Shown here one piece after another: positions 1 through 11,537 of a stretch of 64,000 nucleotides of DNA. The stretch spans positions 62,001 to 126,000 of the forward strand of contig JODX01000008.1 of NCBI GenBank assembly GCA_000719105.1. Reading direction: 5' to 3'. The first letter of the stretch is position 1; the number at the start of each line of letters is the position of its first letter. A program made the position numbers and the translations under genes. The DNA is from Streptomyces sclerotialus (GTDB taxonomy: Bacteria > Actinomycetota > Actinomycetes > Streptomycetales > Streptomycetaceae). The notes below the pieces were generated by a model. The model worked only from the letters and a program-made list of their open reading frames with translations. It searched no databases and was not told the DNA's origin.

Positions 1-3011
<3,011 letters not shown>

Positions 3012-3103
3012 GGCGCGCCGAGCAGGACCCGCGGAGCAGGACCCGCGGCCGGCTCCGGGGGGACGGTGCGACAGAGCGCCGTCCCCCGGGGTAACCGGCC
3101 CCC

Positions 3104-4003
3104 ATGGAAGCTGACATACGGGTCGGGGCGTGCTCGTGGACGGACCGTGAACTGGTCGGCAGCGGCTGGTACCCGCGCGGGCAGCGGGACGCCGAGGGAC
3201 GGCTGCGGCACTACGCCTCCCGCTTCCCCGTCGTCGAAGTGGACGCCTCGTACTACGCGTTGCCCAGCCGTCGCAACAGCCTGCTGTGGGTGGAGCGGAC
3301 GCCCGAGGGGTTCCGGTTCGATGCGAAGGCGTTCTCCTTGCTCACGGGGCATCCCACGCGCGCGGAGGCCCTTCCCGCCGATCTGCGGTCGCGACTCGGC
3401 GAGGAGGAGCTCGCCTCCGTACGACGCGGGCGCGGACCGCAATGGCTGCTGGACGAGGTGTGGGAGCGGTTCGCCGGCGCCGTGGAGCCGCTCCGGGCGG
3501 CCGGGCGGCTCGGGGCCGTGCTGTTCCAGTTCCCGCCGTGGTTCGCGCCCGGGCCGCGGGCCGAGGAGACGCTGCGGGAGTGCGCGGCGCGTACGGCGGG
3601 GTGGCCGCTCTCCGTCGAGTTCCGGCATCCGGGGTGGTGGGAGACCGAGCGGTACGACGCCACCTGTGCGCTGCTCTCCGGCCTCGGTGCGGTCGCCGTG
3701 GGCGTCGACATGGCTCAGGGCCTGCCGGGGTCCCTGCCTCCGCTCGTGCCCGTCACCCGCCCCACCCTCGCCGTCGTACGGTTCCACGGCCGCAGTGCCG
3801 CCTGGGGGACCGGGAGCAAGGAGGACCGCTTCCGGTACGACTACTCACCGGACGAACTCGGTGCCTGGGTACCGCGGTTGCGGCGCGCCGCCGAGCAGGC
3901 CGACGAGCTGCACGTGCTCTTCAACAACTGCTGCGGGGACGCCGCCGTACGGGCCGCCGAGACCATGCGGCGACTGCTGTTGCCGTCACCTGCCGCTCAC
4001 TGA
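3104..4003 (+). CDS. DUF72 (YecE-like) family protein
   Basis: A 299-residue protein of the DUF72/UPF0759 family, a TIM-barrel-like fold without an established reaction. Typical features are the start IRVGACSWTD, the internal VLFQFPPWF and SVEFRHPGWW segments, and the C-terminal LHVLFNNCCGDAAV segment. ATG at 3104 is the first start after the preceding gene and gives the usual family length. It follows the beta-galactosidase by 92 bases, which does not suggest a shared function. Its 3' end is followed by a 24-bp direct repeat that runs into the convergent copper gene. No signal peptide or membrane segment. Confidence 0.88.
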   Translation: MEADIRVGACSWTDRELVGSGWYPRGQRDAEGRLRHYASRFPVVEVDASYYALPSRRNSLLWVERTPEGFRFDAKAFSLLTGHPTRAEALPADLRSRLGEEELASVRRGRGPQWLLDEVWERFAGAVEPLRAAGRLGAVLFQFPPWFAPGPRAEETLRECAARTAGWPLSVEFRHPGWWETERYDATCALLSGLGAVAVGVDMAQGLPGSLPPLVPVTRPTLAVVRFHGRSAAWGTGSKEDRFRYDYSPDELGAWVPRLRRAAEQADELHVLFNNCCGDAAVRAAETMRRLLLPSPAAH

Positions 4004-4008
4004 CCGAG

Positions 4009-4052
4009 CCGTATGTCCTGTCACCGACCGACCCGTATGTCCTGTCACCGAC
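4009..4052. repeat. 24-bp direct repeat at the convergent gene ends
   Basis: Two copies of CCGTATGTCCTGTCACCGAC start at 4009 and 4033, and a third degenerate copy follows. The second copy contains the stop codon of the leftward CopC-CopD gene. It looks like a local tandem duplication of the gene's 3' end. Confidence 0.8.
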
Positions 4053-5781
4053 CCACCGGTACGTCCTTCTCCACCGTCACCTGGTCGATCTCCGTCGTCC
4101 GCACGGTGATCTTCATGGTCCAGGTGCCGGGCAGCGGGAGGCGGAGGTCCTCCGTTCCCCAGTAGCCGCCCTTGTTCTCCAGCCCGGCGTCGATGGGGCC
4201 CACGTCCTGGGCGCGCAGGGTGAAGGTGAGACGTACCTCCGGGACGGTCGAGATGCCGCCGTCGGGGCCGAAGACCACGGCCTGCACGGAGTTCGGGCCG
4301 ACGCGGCCCGGCGCGAGGTCGACCTGGACCTTGCCGCGCCCGTTCGGCGTACCGACGTCGAACGGGACGACGCTGCTGGACGCGGTCGGCGCGCCGGGGC
4401 CCGCCGTTCCGGACGCCGGGGCCGCCGCGGCCGCCTCGGCCTCCGCGCGGCCGGGCAGGGTGCCGGTGAGCACCGTGGTGACGACGAGGACCACGACGGC
4501 GATCGTGAACTCACCGAGGACGGACCGGCGGAGGGCGCCCCGGTGACGGTCGGCCGCGCCCTCCGCCGCCCGCAGCCACCGCGCCGTCCACCGCCGGGAG
4601 AACCCCGCGGCCACCAGGAGCAGCAGCACCGCGCCGAGCTTGGCCAGCAGCAGCCCGCCGTACGTCGTCGACGTGAACGCGTCCCACGAGCCGAGGCCCC
4701 GCCACGACTGGTAGACCCCGGTGAGCACCAGCACGGCCACCGCGCCGAAGGCGAGCCGGGAGAAACGCGCGACCCCGGTGGCGGGGAGGTCCGCCGGGGC
4801 GCGGTACAGCACGGTGAGCAGGGCCGTGAGGCCGCCCAGCCAGACCGCCGTGGCGAGCAGGTGCAGCACGGACGAGGTCATGGCCACGGGCACCTGGATA
4901 CCGGCGGAGGCGTGCTCGGCGGCGGCCCAGGTGAGGGCCAGGCCGAGGGACAGCGCTGCGCCGCCGCCCAGCACCGCCGGGCGTGCCACCGCCGTCGGCC
5001 GTCGTACGAAGAGGGGGTAGGCACCCGCCAGGAGGCCCAGCCGGGCCAGCAGCACGATGCCCGGTCTGCTCGTCGCCGTGTCCGTCAGTACGGACGGGTC
5101 GAGGGCGTCCGCGAGGCCCGTGCCCCGCTCGTACGGGCCGCGCAGCAGGAGCAGGGCGGCCGTGGCGACGGCCAGCGCCCACCAGCCGGCCGGCAGCAGC
5201 CCGCGGAGCGGCGCGGTGGAGCCGCCGGCCAGGACCACGGCTGTGAAGACGGACACGCCGACGAGGAGCGTCAGACCGCCGTACGCGACGTAGCGGGCGA
5301 GGTCGTGGAGCGTGGCGGTCGCCGGGTCCTCCGCGGGGGCGGTGGGCGAGGCCCTCGTCGCCGACGGTTCACCGACCGAGAAGAGCAGGGCACCCGGGAC
5401 GGGATGGCTGTCCGCGGACACGACCCGCCAGGCGACCGTGTACGTGCCCCGGTCGAGACCGGCGGGCAGGGTCACGCGCACCGTGTCGGAGCGGCCGTCC
5501 GCGCGCCCCGCCTCTCCCGTGCGCACGGGGCGGTTGTCCGGGCCGACGACGCGGAGGGAGTCGTCGAGCAGGCCGACCGACTCGGTGAAGGTGAGGGTGA
5601 CGTGCCGGGGCGCCGACTTGAGAACGGTGCCGTCCCCGGGGTCGCTGTCCCTCAGCGCGGCGTGCGCGGACGCCGGTGGGGAGCCGCCGAGCAGGAGCAG
5701 GACCAGCACGGCGCCCACCAGCACCAGGCGCCGGCCCCCTCGTCGTCCGTCATCGCGCTCCTCGTCCCTCGGTCGGCCCAC
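4045..5781 (-). CDS. CopC-CopD copper-handling membrane protein
   Basis: A 578-residue fusion for copper binding and membrane transfer, similar in layout to YcnJ. It has a signal peptide (about 1-38) ending in ASA. A CopC domain follows, whose mature N-terminus AHAALRDSDP supplies the typical copper-binding His; SADSHPVPG supplies further Asp/His ligands. Eight or so CopD membrane segments span about 160-460. A C-terminal periplasmic beta-domain (about 480-570) with WTMKITVRT resembles the YtkA/FixH type. The gene is convergent with the DUF72 gene. It is the last gene of a leftward series that starts at the iron box near 9.15 kb, but the 66-base gap from the cupin gene holds a hairpin, so co-transcription is unclear. 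No CsoR-type operator was seen. Confidence 0.88.
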   Translation of the reverse strand: MGRPRDEERDDGRRGGRRLVLVGAVLVLLLLGGSPPASAHAALRDSDPGDGTVLKSAPRHVTLTFTESVGLLDDSLRVVGPDNRPVRTGEAGRADGRSDTVRVTLPAGLDRGTYTVAWRVVSADSHPVPGALLFSVGEPSATRASPTAPAEDPATATLHDLARYVAYGGLTLLVGVSVFTAVVLAGGSTAPLRGLLPAGWWALAVATAALLLLRGPYERGTGLADALDPSVLTDTATSRPGIVLLARLGLLAGAYPLFVRRPTAVARPAVLGGGAALSLGLALTWAAAEHASAGIQVPVAMTSSVLHLLATAVWLGGLTALLTVLYRAPADLPATGVARFSRLAFGAVAVLVLTGVYQSWRGLGSWDAFTSTTYGGLLLAKLGAVLLLLVAAGFSRRWTARWLRAAEGAADRHRGALRRSVLGEFTIAVVVLVVTTVLTGTLPGRAEAEAAAAAPASGTAGPGAPTASSSVVPFDVGTPNGRGKVQVDLAPGRVGPNSVQAVVFGPDGGISTVPEVRLTFTLRAQDVGPIDAGLENKGGYWGTEDLRLPLPGTWTMKITVRTTEIDQVTVEKDVPVGR

Positions 5782-5795
5782 GTCGCGTCTCCGGA

Positions 5796-5830
5796 TCCGT
5801 ACCCGTGCCTGGCTCCGGGACAGGTACGGA
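5796..5830. terminator. possible stem-loop between cupin and copper genes
   Basis: Arms TCCGTACC and GGTACGGA pair over a 19-base loop just after the cupin stop codon. There is no T run, so termination is uncertain. Confidence 0.3.
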
Positions 5831-5847
5831 CGAGGAGTCCGCGCCGT

Positions 5848-6333
5848 TCACGTCCGGCACAGTCCCGCGATCCGGTCCGCCTCCGCCGGGTACCGCGCCG
5901 TCAGCTCGGCCGCGTCCCCGGGCTCGTACCCGGCGTACGTGAACCCCGGCGCCATGGTGCAGCCGAACAGCGTCCACGCCCCGCCCGCGGCGACCCGCGC
6001 GCCCATCCAGGTCCCGGCGGGCACGGTGTACTGCACGAACTGGCCGCCCAGCACATCCGGCCCGAGCACGGCCGTGCGTGCCGTTCCGTCGGGCGCGAGC
6101 AGCAGCATCTCCAGCGGGTCGCCGAGGTAGAAGTGCCACACCTCGTCGGACGGCAGCCGGTGAAGGGCCGAGTGGTCGCCCGGCTCGCCGGTGAGCAGGG
6201 CGACGATCGCGGTGCCCTCCGGGCGGCCGTCGGGGCGCTCGGGTCCGGCCCACGTCTGTCGGAAACGGCCGCCCTCGTGGGGAATGGGCTCCAGCCCGTA
6301 GTGGGCGACGAGTTCTTCGGGAGTCACCGTCAT
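5848..6333 (-). CDS. cupin_5 (DUF985) family protein
   Basis: A 161-residue single-domain cupin. It has the family motifs EGGRFRQTWAGPE, PSDEVWHFYLGDPLEML, and PAGTWMGARVAAGGAW followed by GCTMAPGF. The ATG at 6333 gives MTVTPEELVAHYGLEPIPHEGG, the normal family start; the longer upstream reading overlaps the GNAT gene and has no cupin content. It begins 10 bases after the GNAT stop, so it is probably co-transcribed with the GNAT and acylase genes and may be iron-controlled. The substrate is unknown; DUF985 proteins are often annotated only as sugar- or small-molecule-binding cupins. Confidence 0.85.
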   Translation of the reverse strand: MTVTPEELVAHYGLEPIPHEGGRFRQTWAGPERPDGRPEGTAIVALLTGEPGDHSALHRLPSDEVWHFYLGDPLEMLLLAPDGTARTAVLGPDVLGGQFVQYTVPAGTWMGARVAAGGAWTLFGCTMAPGFTYAGYEPGDAAELTARYPAEADRIAGLCRT

Positions 6334-6343
6334 CCGGGGCACG

Positions 6344-6997
6344 TTACCGAGCGAAGGCCCGCTCCCTGGTGAGGAAGGCGAGCTGGGCGCGCTTCTCGGG
6401 CAGGTAGACGTCCGGCAGGTCGATCTCGGGCAGCACGACGCGCGGGCCGGCCTCGAAACCCTGGCGGAGGAAGCGGGCGATCGCCTTCTCGTTGCGCTCG
6501 TCCGGGTCGATGACGATGCGCCGCCGGTCGAGGACGAGCAGGACGTACGTGGTGAAGGCGGACAGCAGCCCGGACGACCAGCCGGGCCGGCCGCCCTCCG
6601 CCCCGGACGGCGCGAGGAGCACATGGACGCCGATGTCGCCGGGCTCGGCCTCGTAGCACTCGCCGACCCGGTCGGCCTCCGGCTCGTACGTCTGGAGGAG
6701 CGCGACGGGTACGCCGTCCTGCAGCGCGAGGAGGGCGTGGTGGGTGTCGAGCGTGTCCATGTGGGCGTAGATCTCCTGGACCTGCTCCTTGGTCAGCCCG
6801 TTCATGCCCCAGAAGGAGGCGCGTTCCTCGCTCACCCAGCGGTGGATCACGTCGGTGTCGGTCCGCGGGTCGAGCGGCAGCAGGCGGACGGTGCCGAAGC
6901 CGTCGACCACCTGCTCGTGGACGGCTTCGCGGGCGGCGTACGGGTCCGCGAGTGCGGTGGAACCGGTGGCTCCGGTGGGTTCAGAGGTCGTGGTCAT
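6344..6997 (-). CDS. desH: GNAT acyltransferase, siderophore type (DesH-like)
   Basis: A 217-residue acyl-CoA N-acyltransferase of the IucB/RhbD/DesC-like group that acylates hydroxylamines during hydroxamate siderophore assembly. Visible landmarks are FGTVRLLPLDP, ERASFWGMNGLT, DGVPVALLQTYEPEAD, GDIGVHVLLAP and DERNEKAIARFLRQGF. The ATG at 6997 has GAGGAG eight bases upstream, inside the end of the acylase gene, which it overlaps by 17 bases; translational coupling is likely. The core desABCD genes are not in this window, so this is an accessory acyltransferase rather than the core DesC. The desH name rests on published description of a penicillin-amidase/acetyltransferase pair in des loci, as I recall it. 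Family assignment is firm; the exact acyl donor is unknown. Confidence 0.8.
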   Translation of the reverse strand: MTTTSEPTGATGSTALADPYAAREAVHEQVVDGFGTVRLLPLDPRTDTDVIHRWVSEERASFWGMNGLTKEQVQEIYAHMDTLDTHHALLALQDGVPVALLQTYEPEADRVGECYEAEPGDIGVHVLLAPSGAEGGRPGWSSGLLSAFTTYVLLVLDRRRIVIDPDERNEKAIARFLRQGFEAGPRVVLPEIDLPDVYLPEKRAQLAFLTRERAFAR

Positions 6998-9131
6998 GCT
7001 TCTCCTCGGTCAGCAGGGTCCAGTCGGTGACGACGGGGACGAGGTTCCCCTCGAGCCACAGGGGGAGCTGGTCGCGGTGGTGCGCGGAGCCGGGGACGCC
7101 CGAGGCACCGAACGGCACCACCCACAGGCTGTCCTCGCGGCGGGCCAGGTCCCACACGAACCGGGCGGCGGGCCCCCGCGCGCTCAGATCGGTGACGCCG
7201 GGAACGGCGGAGGTGCACAGCACGCAGTCGTGGTCCCCGGACAGGCCGGGCGGCTCCTCGGCGGGAGTGCCGGTGGCGGTGGCGGCGTACTCCGTGCCGT
7301 CGAGCGCACGCCAGGCGGCGAGGCGGTGCGTGTCGCCCCACGGGCCGGACTCGGTCCGGTCCGCGGCCACTTCCTCGACCGCCTCGCGCACGATCGCGTG
7401 GCGGTCGATGCCGTAGAGCTCCTTGGCGGTGAGGAGGTGTTCGAGGGCGTAGCCGACGCGGACGGTGAGGGACAGCCAGGGGAGGAAGATTCCCGGGTAC
7501 GCCGGCGGGGCGGCCAGCGCGGCGAAGGCGGGCTCGGCGGCCAGGCGCCGGACGACCGCGCTCCGGACCGCCGCGTACGCCGCCGCCTCGGCGCTGTCGG
7601 CCGCCATCCGGCGGTCCCAGCGCAGCAGCCGGTCGCGCAGCGCGCCCGCCGCCGGGCTCAGGTCGCCGAGGAGGGCCAGCGCGTCCAGCAGGGGACCGGC
7701 GGAGGCGAGGTGGGTGTCCATGTGGAGGGCCGGCATGTCACGGGCCGTCCAGACGGGTCCGGGCCGGTCGTGCAGCAGTTCCCGGATGCGGTCGGCGCGG
7801 TGCGGCGGGGCGAACTCGATGCCGAGGGGGGTCGCCGGGCCGCGCTGGTTGGCCATGACCGCTACGCCGCCGTCGACAGGGCCCCGGGGCATCGCGTGCC
7901 AGCCCTGCCACTCGTGGCCGGGCTCCCAGGCGGGGACGACACGGAGGCGGTTGTCCTCGTGGCGGAGGGGAACGCGACCCGCCACGCGGTGCAGCAGTCC
8001 GCCCTCGGTGTCGGCGGCCTGGACGACGTTGACCGGTTCCGACCACCGGTCGAACGCCTGGTCCACGTCGGCGACCCGGCGGGCCCGCAGCAGCGGCAGC
8101 AGCGCGCCGAGGCCGAGGTCCTCGGTGACCCGGGGCGGGCAGCGGAGGCTCATGGGCCCCGCCTCACCGCCGTCGTGGCCACCGTCATGGGCGCCTTCGC
8201 CCGGCCCACCGATGACGACAGGTCCGCGCGCGGTCTCGATCACCTCGACCACCACCGGCTCGCCGCCGCCCGCGACCTCCACGGTCTCCGTGTGCCGCGC
8301 GGCGGGCCGCCACTGCCCGTCCGGGTCGAGGGCCTCCACACCGCCGGTGTCCGTGCGCCGCAGCCGTTCCCGGTACAGGTCCTGGTAGTCGGCCATGGCG
8401 TTGGTGATCGCCCAGGCGACCGTGCCCGTGTGCCCGAAGTGTGCGATGCCGGGCATGCCGGGGACGGCGAGGCCGACGACGTCGAACTCGGGGCAGGAGA
8501 GCCGTATCTGCTGGTAGACGCCGGGGTCCTCGATGAAGCGGTGGGGGTCGCCCGCGAGGATCGGCTGTCCGGATGCGGTGCGCGTCCCGGCGACGAGCCA
8601 GCCGTTGCTGCCGGAGGTGCCCGGTCCGTCGGTGGCGAACAGCCCGACGGCGTCCGCGCCCAGGTGCCGTACGACCTCCTCGCGCCACAGTTTGGCGGGG
8701 AACCCGGCGAACAGGATGTGCGTGCCGAGCCAGACGCCGAGCGGGTGCCAGGGCTCCCAGTGGCCGGGGACGAGCCCGGTGGCGGCGAACTCGGGTGCGC
8801 GGCGGGCCCCTTCGGCGAGCCCCTCGTTGACGCCGTCGACGTACGACCGCACCCAGTCGGCCGTCTCCGGGTCGCGTCTCTCCAGTGCCCCGAAGCAGCG
8901 TCTCGCGGTGTCGTCGATACGGACCCGTCGCGCGAAGACGTCCCAGGCCACGGCTCCGGTGCCGGCGCCGAGGAAGGAGGCCGAGGTGCCCTGGGCGCGG
9001 TGCCGCTCCACCTCCAGTTGCCAGGCGCGGTCGAGGGCGGTCACGAACCCCTGGGCGCGGGCGAGCCGGCGTGCGTCCCCGGCTCGCAGGTGGGGAATTC
9101 CCCACGCGTCACGGTAGATCCCGGTCTTCAT
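6981..9131 (-). CDS. desG: penicillin-acylase family Ntn hydrolase (DesG-like)
   Basis: A 716-residue N-terminal nucleophile hydrolase of the penicillin G acylase family. The conserved cleavage and nucleophile region reads TSGSNGWLVAGTRTASG, with Ser near residue 175, followed by LAGDPHRF. That Ser would become the N-terminus of the beta subunit after self-cleavage. There is no export signal (start MKTGIYRDAWGIPHL), unlike many secreted penicillin acylases, so it probably acts in the cytoplasm. The gene starts 20 bases from a perfect-looking iron box and leads the acylase-GNAT-cupin series. Published phylogenomic work proposed desG, a penicillin-amidase gene, for phenylacetyl incorporation into arylated desferrioxamines; the context here fits, but activity is inferred. 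Confidence 0.85.
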   Translation of the reverse strand: MKTGIYRDAWGIPHLRAGDARRLARAQGFVTALDRAWQLEVERHRAQGTSASFLGAGTGAVAWDVFARRVRIDDTARRCFGALERRDPETADWVRSYVDGVNEGLAEGARRAPEFAATGLVPGHWEPWHPLGVWLGTHILFAGFPAKLWREEVVRHLGADAVGLFATDGPGTSGSNGWLVAGTRTASGQPILAGDPHRFIEDPGVYQQIRLSCPEFDVVGLAVPGMPGIAHFGHTGTVAWAITNAMADYQDLYRERLRRTDTGGVEALDPDGQWRPAARHTETVEVAGGGEPVVVEVIETARGPVVIGGPGEGAHDGGHDGGEAGPMSLRCPPRVTEDLGLGALLPLLRARRVADVDQAFDRWSEPVNVVQAADTEGGLLHRVAGRVPLRHEDNRLRVVPAWEPGHEWQGWHAMPRGPVDGGVAVMANQRGPATPLGIEFAPPHRADRIRELLHDRPGPVWTARDMPALHMDTHLASAGPLLDALALLGDLSPAAGALRDRLLRWDRRMAADSAEAAAYAAVRSAVVRRLAAEPAFAALAAPPAYPGIFLPWLSLTVRVGYALEHLLTAKELYGIDRHAIVREAVEEVAADRTESGPWGDTHRLAAWRALDGTEYAATATGTPAEEPPGLSGDHDCVLCTSAVPGVTDLSARGPAARFVWDLARREDSLWVVPFGASGVPGSAHHRDQLPLWLEGNLVPVVTDWTLLTEEKHDHDL

Positions 9132-9150
9132 CCTGTGTCACCCCTAGGTT

Positions 9151-9169
9151 TTAGGTTAGGCTCTCCTAA
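9151..9169. promoter_or_regulatory. iron box (DmdR/IdeR-type operator) in divergent promoter
   Basis: TTAGGTTAGGCTCTCCTAA is a near-exact match to the actinobacterial iron-box consensus TTAGGTTAGGCTAACCTAA. It lies between the leftward acylase gene (start 9131) and the rightward flavoprotein gene, so iron-loaded DmdR1/IdeR would repress both sides. Confidence 0.9.
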
Positions 9170-9213
9170 CTCCCCGCACTGTGGCGGAATCGTACGCGAA
9201 GGGTGAAGACGCG

Positions 9214-9996
9214 ATGGGCCAGGGACACGGCTGGGAAGGCGCGGTCCTGAAGCTGCTGCGCGCCAAGGACTTCGTGTTCACGGTGACCGGGTCCGAGGAC
9301 GTCACCCCGCACTACCGCCGGCTGCACCTCACCGACGGCGGCATGCTCGCGGTGACCGGCACCCACCCGACGATGTGGGTGCGGCTGTGGTTCGACAACG
9401 CGGGCAAGCCGCACCAGCGGGCGTACACGCTGGTCGCCCCCGATCCGGCCGCGGGCACCTTCAGTCTGGAGTTCGCGCTGCACGAGGGGTGCGCGAGCGA
9501 CTGGGCACGGGCCGCGAAGCCGGGTGACACCGTCGAGGCGACCGTCCACGGCACCGGCTTCACGGCGCCCGACCCGACGCCGTCCCACGTCCTGGCCATC
9601 GGCGACCCGGCCTCGCTGCCCGCCCTCAACTCCCTGCTCGCCGCGCTGCCTCCGGTCCCCGCGACGATCTGGTTCGAGACCACCGAGGGCACGGAGGGAG
9701 CGGAGAGAACGGAGGGAGCGGAGAGAACGGGGGGCGCGAACGGCACGGAAGGCCTGCCCCTGCATGTGGACCCGTCCCGCCACGACCTCCGTACGGTCCC
9801 CCGCCTCGACGCAGGCGCCCACCTGGTGGACCGGGTGAAGGTGGACGCGCCCGGGCTGCTGGAGGGCACCACCGACCCGTACGTCTGGATCGCCTGCGAC
9901 ACCGTCACCACCCGGGCCCTGACGGCGTACTTCCGCAAGGAGCTGGCCCTGCCGAAGCAGCGGGTGAACGCGCTCGGGTACTGGCGCGCGACCTGA
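9214..9996 (+). CDS. siderophore-interacting FAD/NAD(P)H reductase (SIP family)
   Basis: A 260-residue flavoprotein of the ViuB/SIP family that reduces ferric siderophores to release iron in the cytosol. The FAD-binding start GSEDVTPHYRRLHL, the RAYTLV motif and the second domain with HVLAIGDPASLPALNSLL are typical. ATG at 9214 has GAAGGG upstream; the in-frame GTG at 9181 abuts the iron box and has no ribosome site. A hexapeptide repeat (TEGAER twice, then degenerate), encoded by 18-bp repeats at 9691-9726, sits in a loop before the C-terminal domain and is strain-variable in appearance. It is divergent from the acylase cluster and shares its iron box, which indicates iron-starvation expression. 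Confidence 0.9.
   Translation: MGQGHGWEGAVLKLLRAKDFVFTVTGSEDVTPHYRRLHLTDGGMLAVTGTHPTMWVRLWFDNAGKPHQRAYTLVAPDPAAGTFSLEFALHEGCASDWARAAKPGDTVEATVHGTGFTAPDPTPSHVLAIGDPASLPALNSLLAALPPVPATIWFETTEGTEGAERTEGAERTGGANGTEGLPLHVDPSRHDLRTVPRLDAGAHLVDRVKVDAPGLLEGTTDPYVWIACDTVTTRALTAYFRKELALPKQRVNALGYWRAT
9691..9726 (+). repeat. 18-bp in-frame tandem repeat in SIP gene
   Basis: Two exact copies of ACGGAGGGAGCGGAGAGA, then a degenerate third, encode TEGAER repeats. Confidence 0.85.
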
Positions 9997-10101
9997 TCCT
10001 CCCCCGCCTCCACCATGTGGCCCACGCCCCGTTGGGCCGAGCGGGCGATTGTCCGGGTCAAGAGGATGGGGCCCGCCTCCGCGCGGGGGAGATCTCCTCC
10101 C

Positions 10102-10440
10102 ATGAGCCCGGCCCCGCACACCCCGCGCACCCTGCGCCGGCGCGCCTGGCCGCGGGTGCTCATCCTCCTCCTCGCCCTGTTCCTGCCGGTCGCCCACGCC
10201 GGAGCCGGTACGGCACCCGCGGTCGCCGTCACCACGGAAGCGGCCGACCAGGACGCCCTGGAATCCGCCCTCCGCCTCCCGGCCCGCCAGGCCCAGCGGG
10301 CTGCCCGCCCGACGGTTCCCCCGCGTCCCGCCCCGTGCCCGCCCGCGACGCACCCACGCACCGGACCCGCCGCCCCCGCGCCCCCACCCCGCCCTTCGTA
10401 CGCCCTGCTCACCCGCCGCTCGGTCATCCTGCGCTGCTGA
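10102..10440 (+). CDS. small signal-peptide/membrane-anchored protein, unknown
   Basis: A 112-residue protein I do not recognise. The N-terminus has arginines followed by the hydrophobic run VLILLLALFLPVAHAGAG, which fits a signal peptide or a single membrane anchor. The rest is rich in Pro, Arg and Ala and ends in TRRSVILRC. ATG at 10102 has GGGGGAG upstream; the longer in-frame reading from 10015 would place charged residues before the hydrophobic segment. Codon use looks coding. The next small gene starts 53 bases downstream. Confidence 0.6.
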   Translation: MSPAPHTPRTLRRRAWPRVLILLLALFLPVAHAGAGTAPAVAVTTEAADQDALESALRLPARQAQRAARPTVPPRPAPCPPATHPRTGPAAPAPPPRPSYALLTRRSVILRC

Positions 10441-10492
10441 CGGCCGCCCCCCACCAGCGCCCGAACGACCATCCAGCATCCAGGGAAGAGCC

Positions 10493-10663
10493 ATGCCCAA
10501 CGACCCCTACGCCGTCCTGCGCGCCCTGCTGCGGGCGGAGGCGGCCCGCAGCAGCACCCCGAAGCCCTCCGGGACCCCCGGACCCCCGAAGCCCTCCCGG
10601 ACCCATGGACCCACGGATCCCCCCACGGTCCAACGGCCCCCGAGAACTACCGGGAACCGCTGA
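10493..10663 (+). CDS. small hypothetical protein (56 aa)
   Basis: ATG at 10493, preceded by GGGAAGAG, opens a 56-codon frame beginning MPNDPYAVLRALLRAEAAR and continuing as a Pro/Lys/Arg-rich tail with two PKPS units. The helix-like start with repeated Ala-Leu and the good ribosome site favour a real gene. The tail looks low-complexity and may have eroded. No function can be suggested. Confidence 0.45.
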   Translation: MPNDPYAVLRALLRAEAARSSTPKPSGTPGPPKPSRTHGPTDPPTVQRPPRTTGNR

Positions 10664-11143
10664 CACTTCAGGCACCTCGAAAGCCAGAGGGACCCCGTGC
10701 CGCCCGTGACGCCCATGTCGCCCGTGACGCCCATGGCGCCCGTGTCGCCTCGGGACGCCACGGGTCTGTCCATGCCTCTCCGTGCCCCCGTACCTCCCCG
10801 TACCTCCCCGTACCTCCCCGTACCTCCCCGTACCTCCCCGTACCTCCCCGTATCTCTCCGATGCCGCGTGGGGGCCGCCCACCTCCGCGCGGCAACCTGA
10901 GGACGCGCACCACCTTTCGGGCGAATCGCCGGACGACCCGTGCCCGGCCCACCACGGCGCCGGCCGCCCGGCGTGGCCTCGTCACCCGGCTTCCGACCCC
11001 TGTTCACGGCTCGGACACCCCACGCCCGTACGCCGGATTACGAGGCAATCGAGCCGCTTCATCACCCTTTGCGGAGTCATTTCCCCCGTCGCACTCCGCC
11101 GCCATGGCTGCGCCCGGAACGTCTGGACCGGTAGGCTTTCCGT
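10664..11143. other. intergenic stretch with simple repeats
   Basis: No convincing gene. It holds degenerate 9- and 18-bp repeats of the GTGACGCCCATG type near 10700-10745, then the decamer array at 10791-10860. The remainder carries the probable promoter of the gene at 11144. Confidence 0.5.
10791..10860. repeat. decamer tandem repeat
   Basis: Six exact copies of TACCTCCCCG (10791-10850) and one changed copy, TATCTCTCCG. The spacing equals one helical turn, so the CCTCCCC tracts all face one side of the DNA. Confidence 0.9.
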
Positions 11144-11440
11144 GTGATCTTCAAGCGCATCGGAAACGGCCGGCCGTACCCCGACCACGGCCGGGAAAGC
11201 ACCCGGCAGTGGGCGGACGTCGCGCCGCGCCCGGTCCGCCTCGATCAGTTGGTGACCACCAAGGGGCAACTCGACCTGGAGACCCTGCTCGCCGAGGACT
11301 CGACGTTCTACGGCGACCTCTTCGCGCACGTCGTGAAGTGGCAGGGCGACCTCTACCTGGAGGACGGCCTCCACCGCGCCGTACGCGCCGCGCTCCAGCA
11401 GCGCCAGGTGCTGCACGCGCGCGTACTCGAGCTCGACTGA
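11144..11440 (+). CDS. conserved small protein with ParB-nuclease-like pattern
   Basis: A 98-residue protein starting at GTG 11144 (MIFKRIGNGRPYPDHG). The order VRLDQLVTTKGQLDLETLL, then VKWQGDLYLEDGLHRAVRAAL, then LHARVLELD resembles the N-terminal ParB/Srx fold, in which a DGxHR motif binds a nucleotide. Similar Streptomyces proteins have been annotated automatically as antitoxins, but no toxin gene is adjacent here. The function is unknown; the fold is inference from the motif. Confidence 0.7.
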   Translation: MIFKRIGNGRPYPDHGRESTRQWADVAPRPVRLDQLVTTKGQLDLETLLAEDSTFYGDLFAHVVKWQGDLYLEDGLHRAVRAALQQRQVLHARVLELD

Positions 11441-11537
11441 CGCTCCGCCGCCGTCCATTGGCCCTTTCGGGTTGGCGTGCACACGCGCCAATGATCATCT
11501 AGTAGGCATCGCCGCCCCGGCGCACTACGCTGCGCCC

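Noticed and set aside
3286..6372. 1028-codon plus-strand frame across the DUF72, copper and cupin genes
   Set aside because: It crosses three recognised genes in other frames and has no protein-like motifs; it is an effect of high GC.
6789..9206. 805-codon plus-strand frame opposite the acylase gene
   Set aside because: The antisense of a well-supported Ntn hydrolase; composition is low-complexity.
9181..9213. GTG start for the siderophore reductase
   Set aside because: It abuts the iron box and has no ribosome site, while ATG 9214 has GAAGGG at proper spacing.
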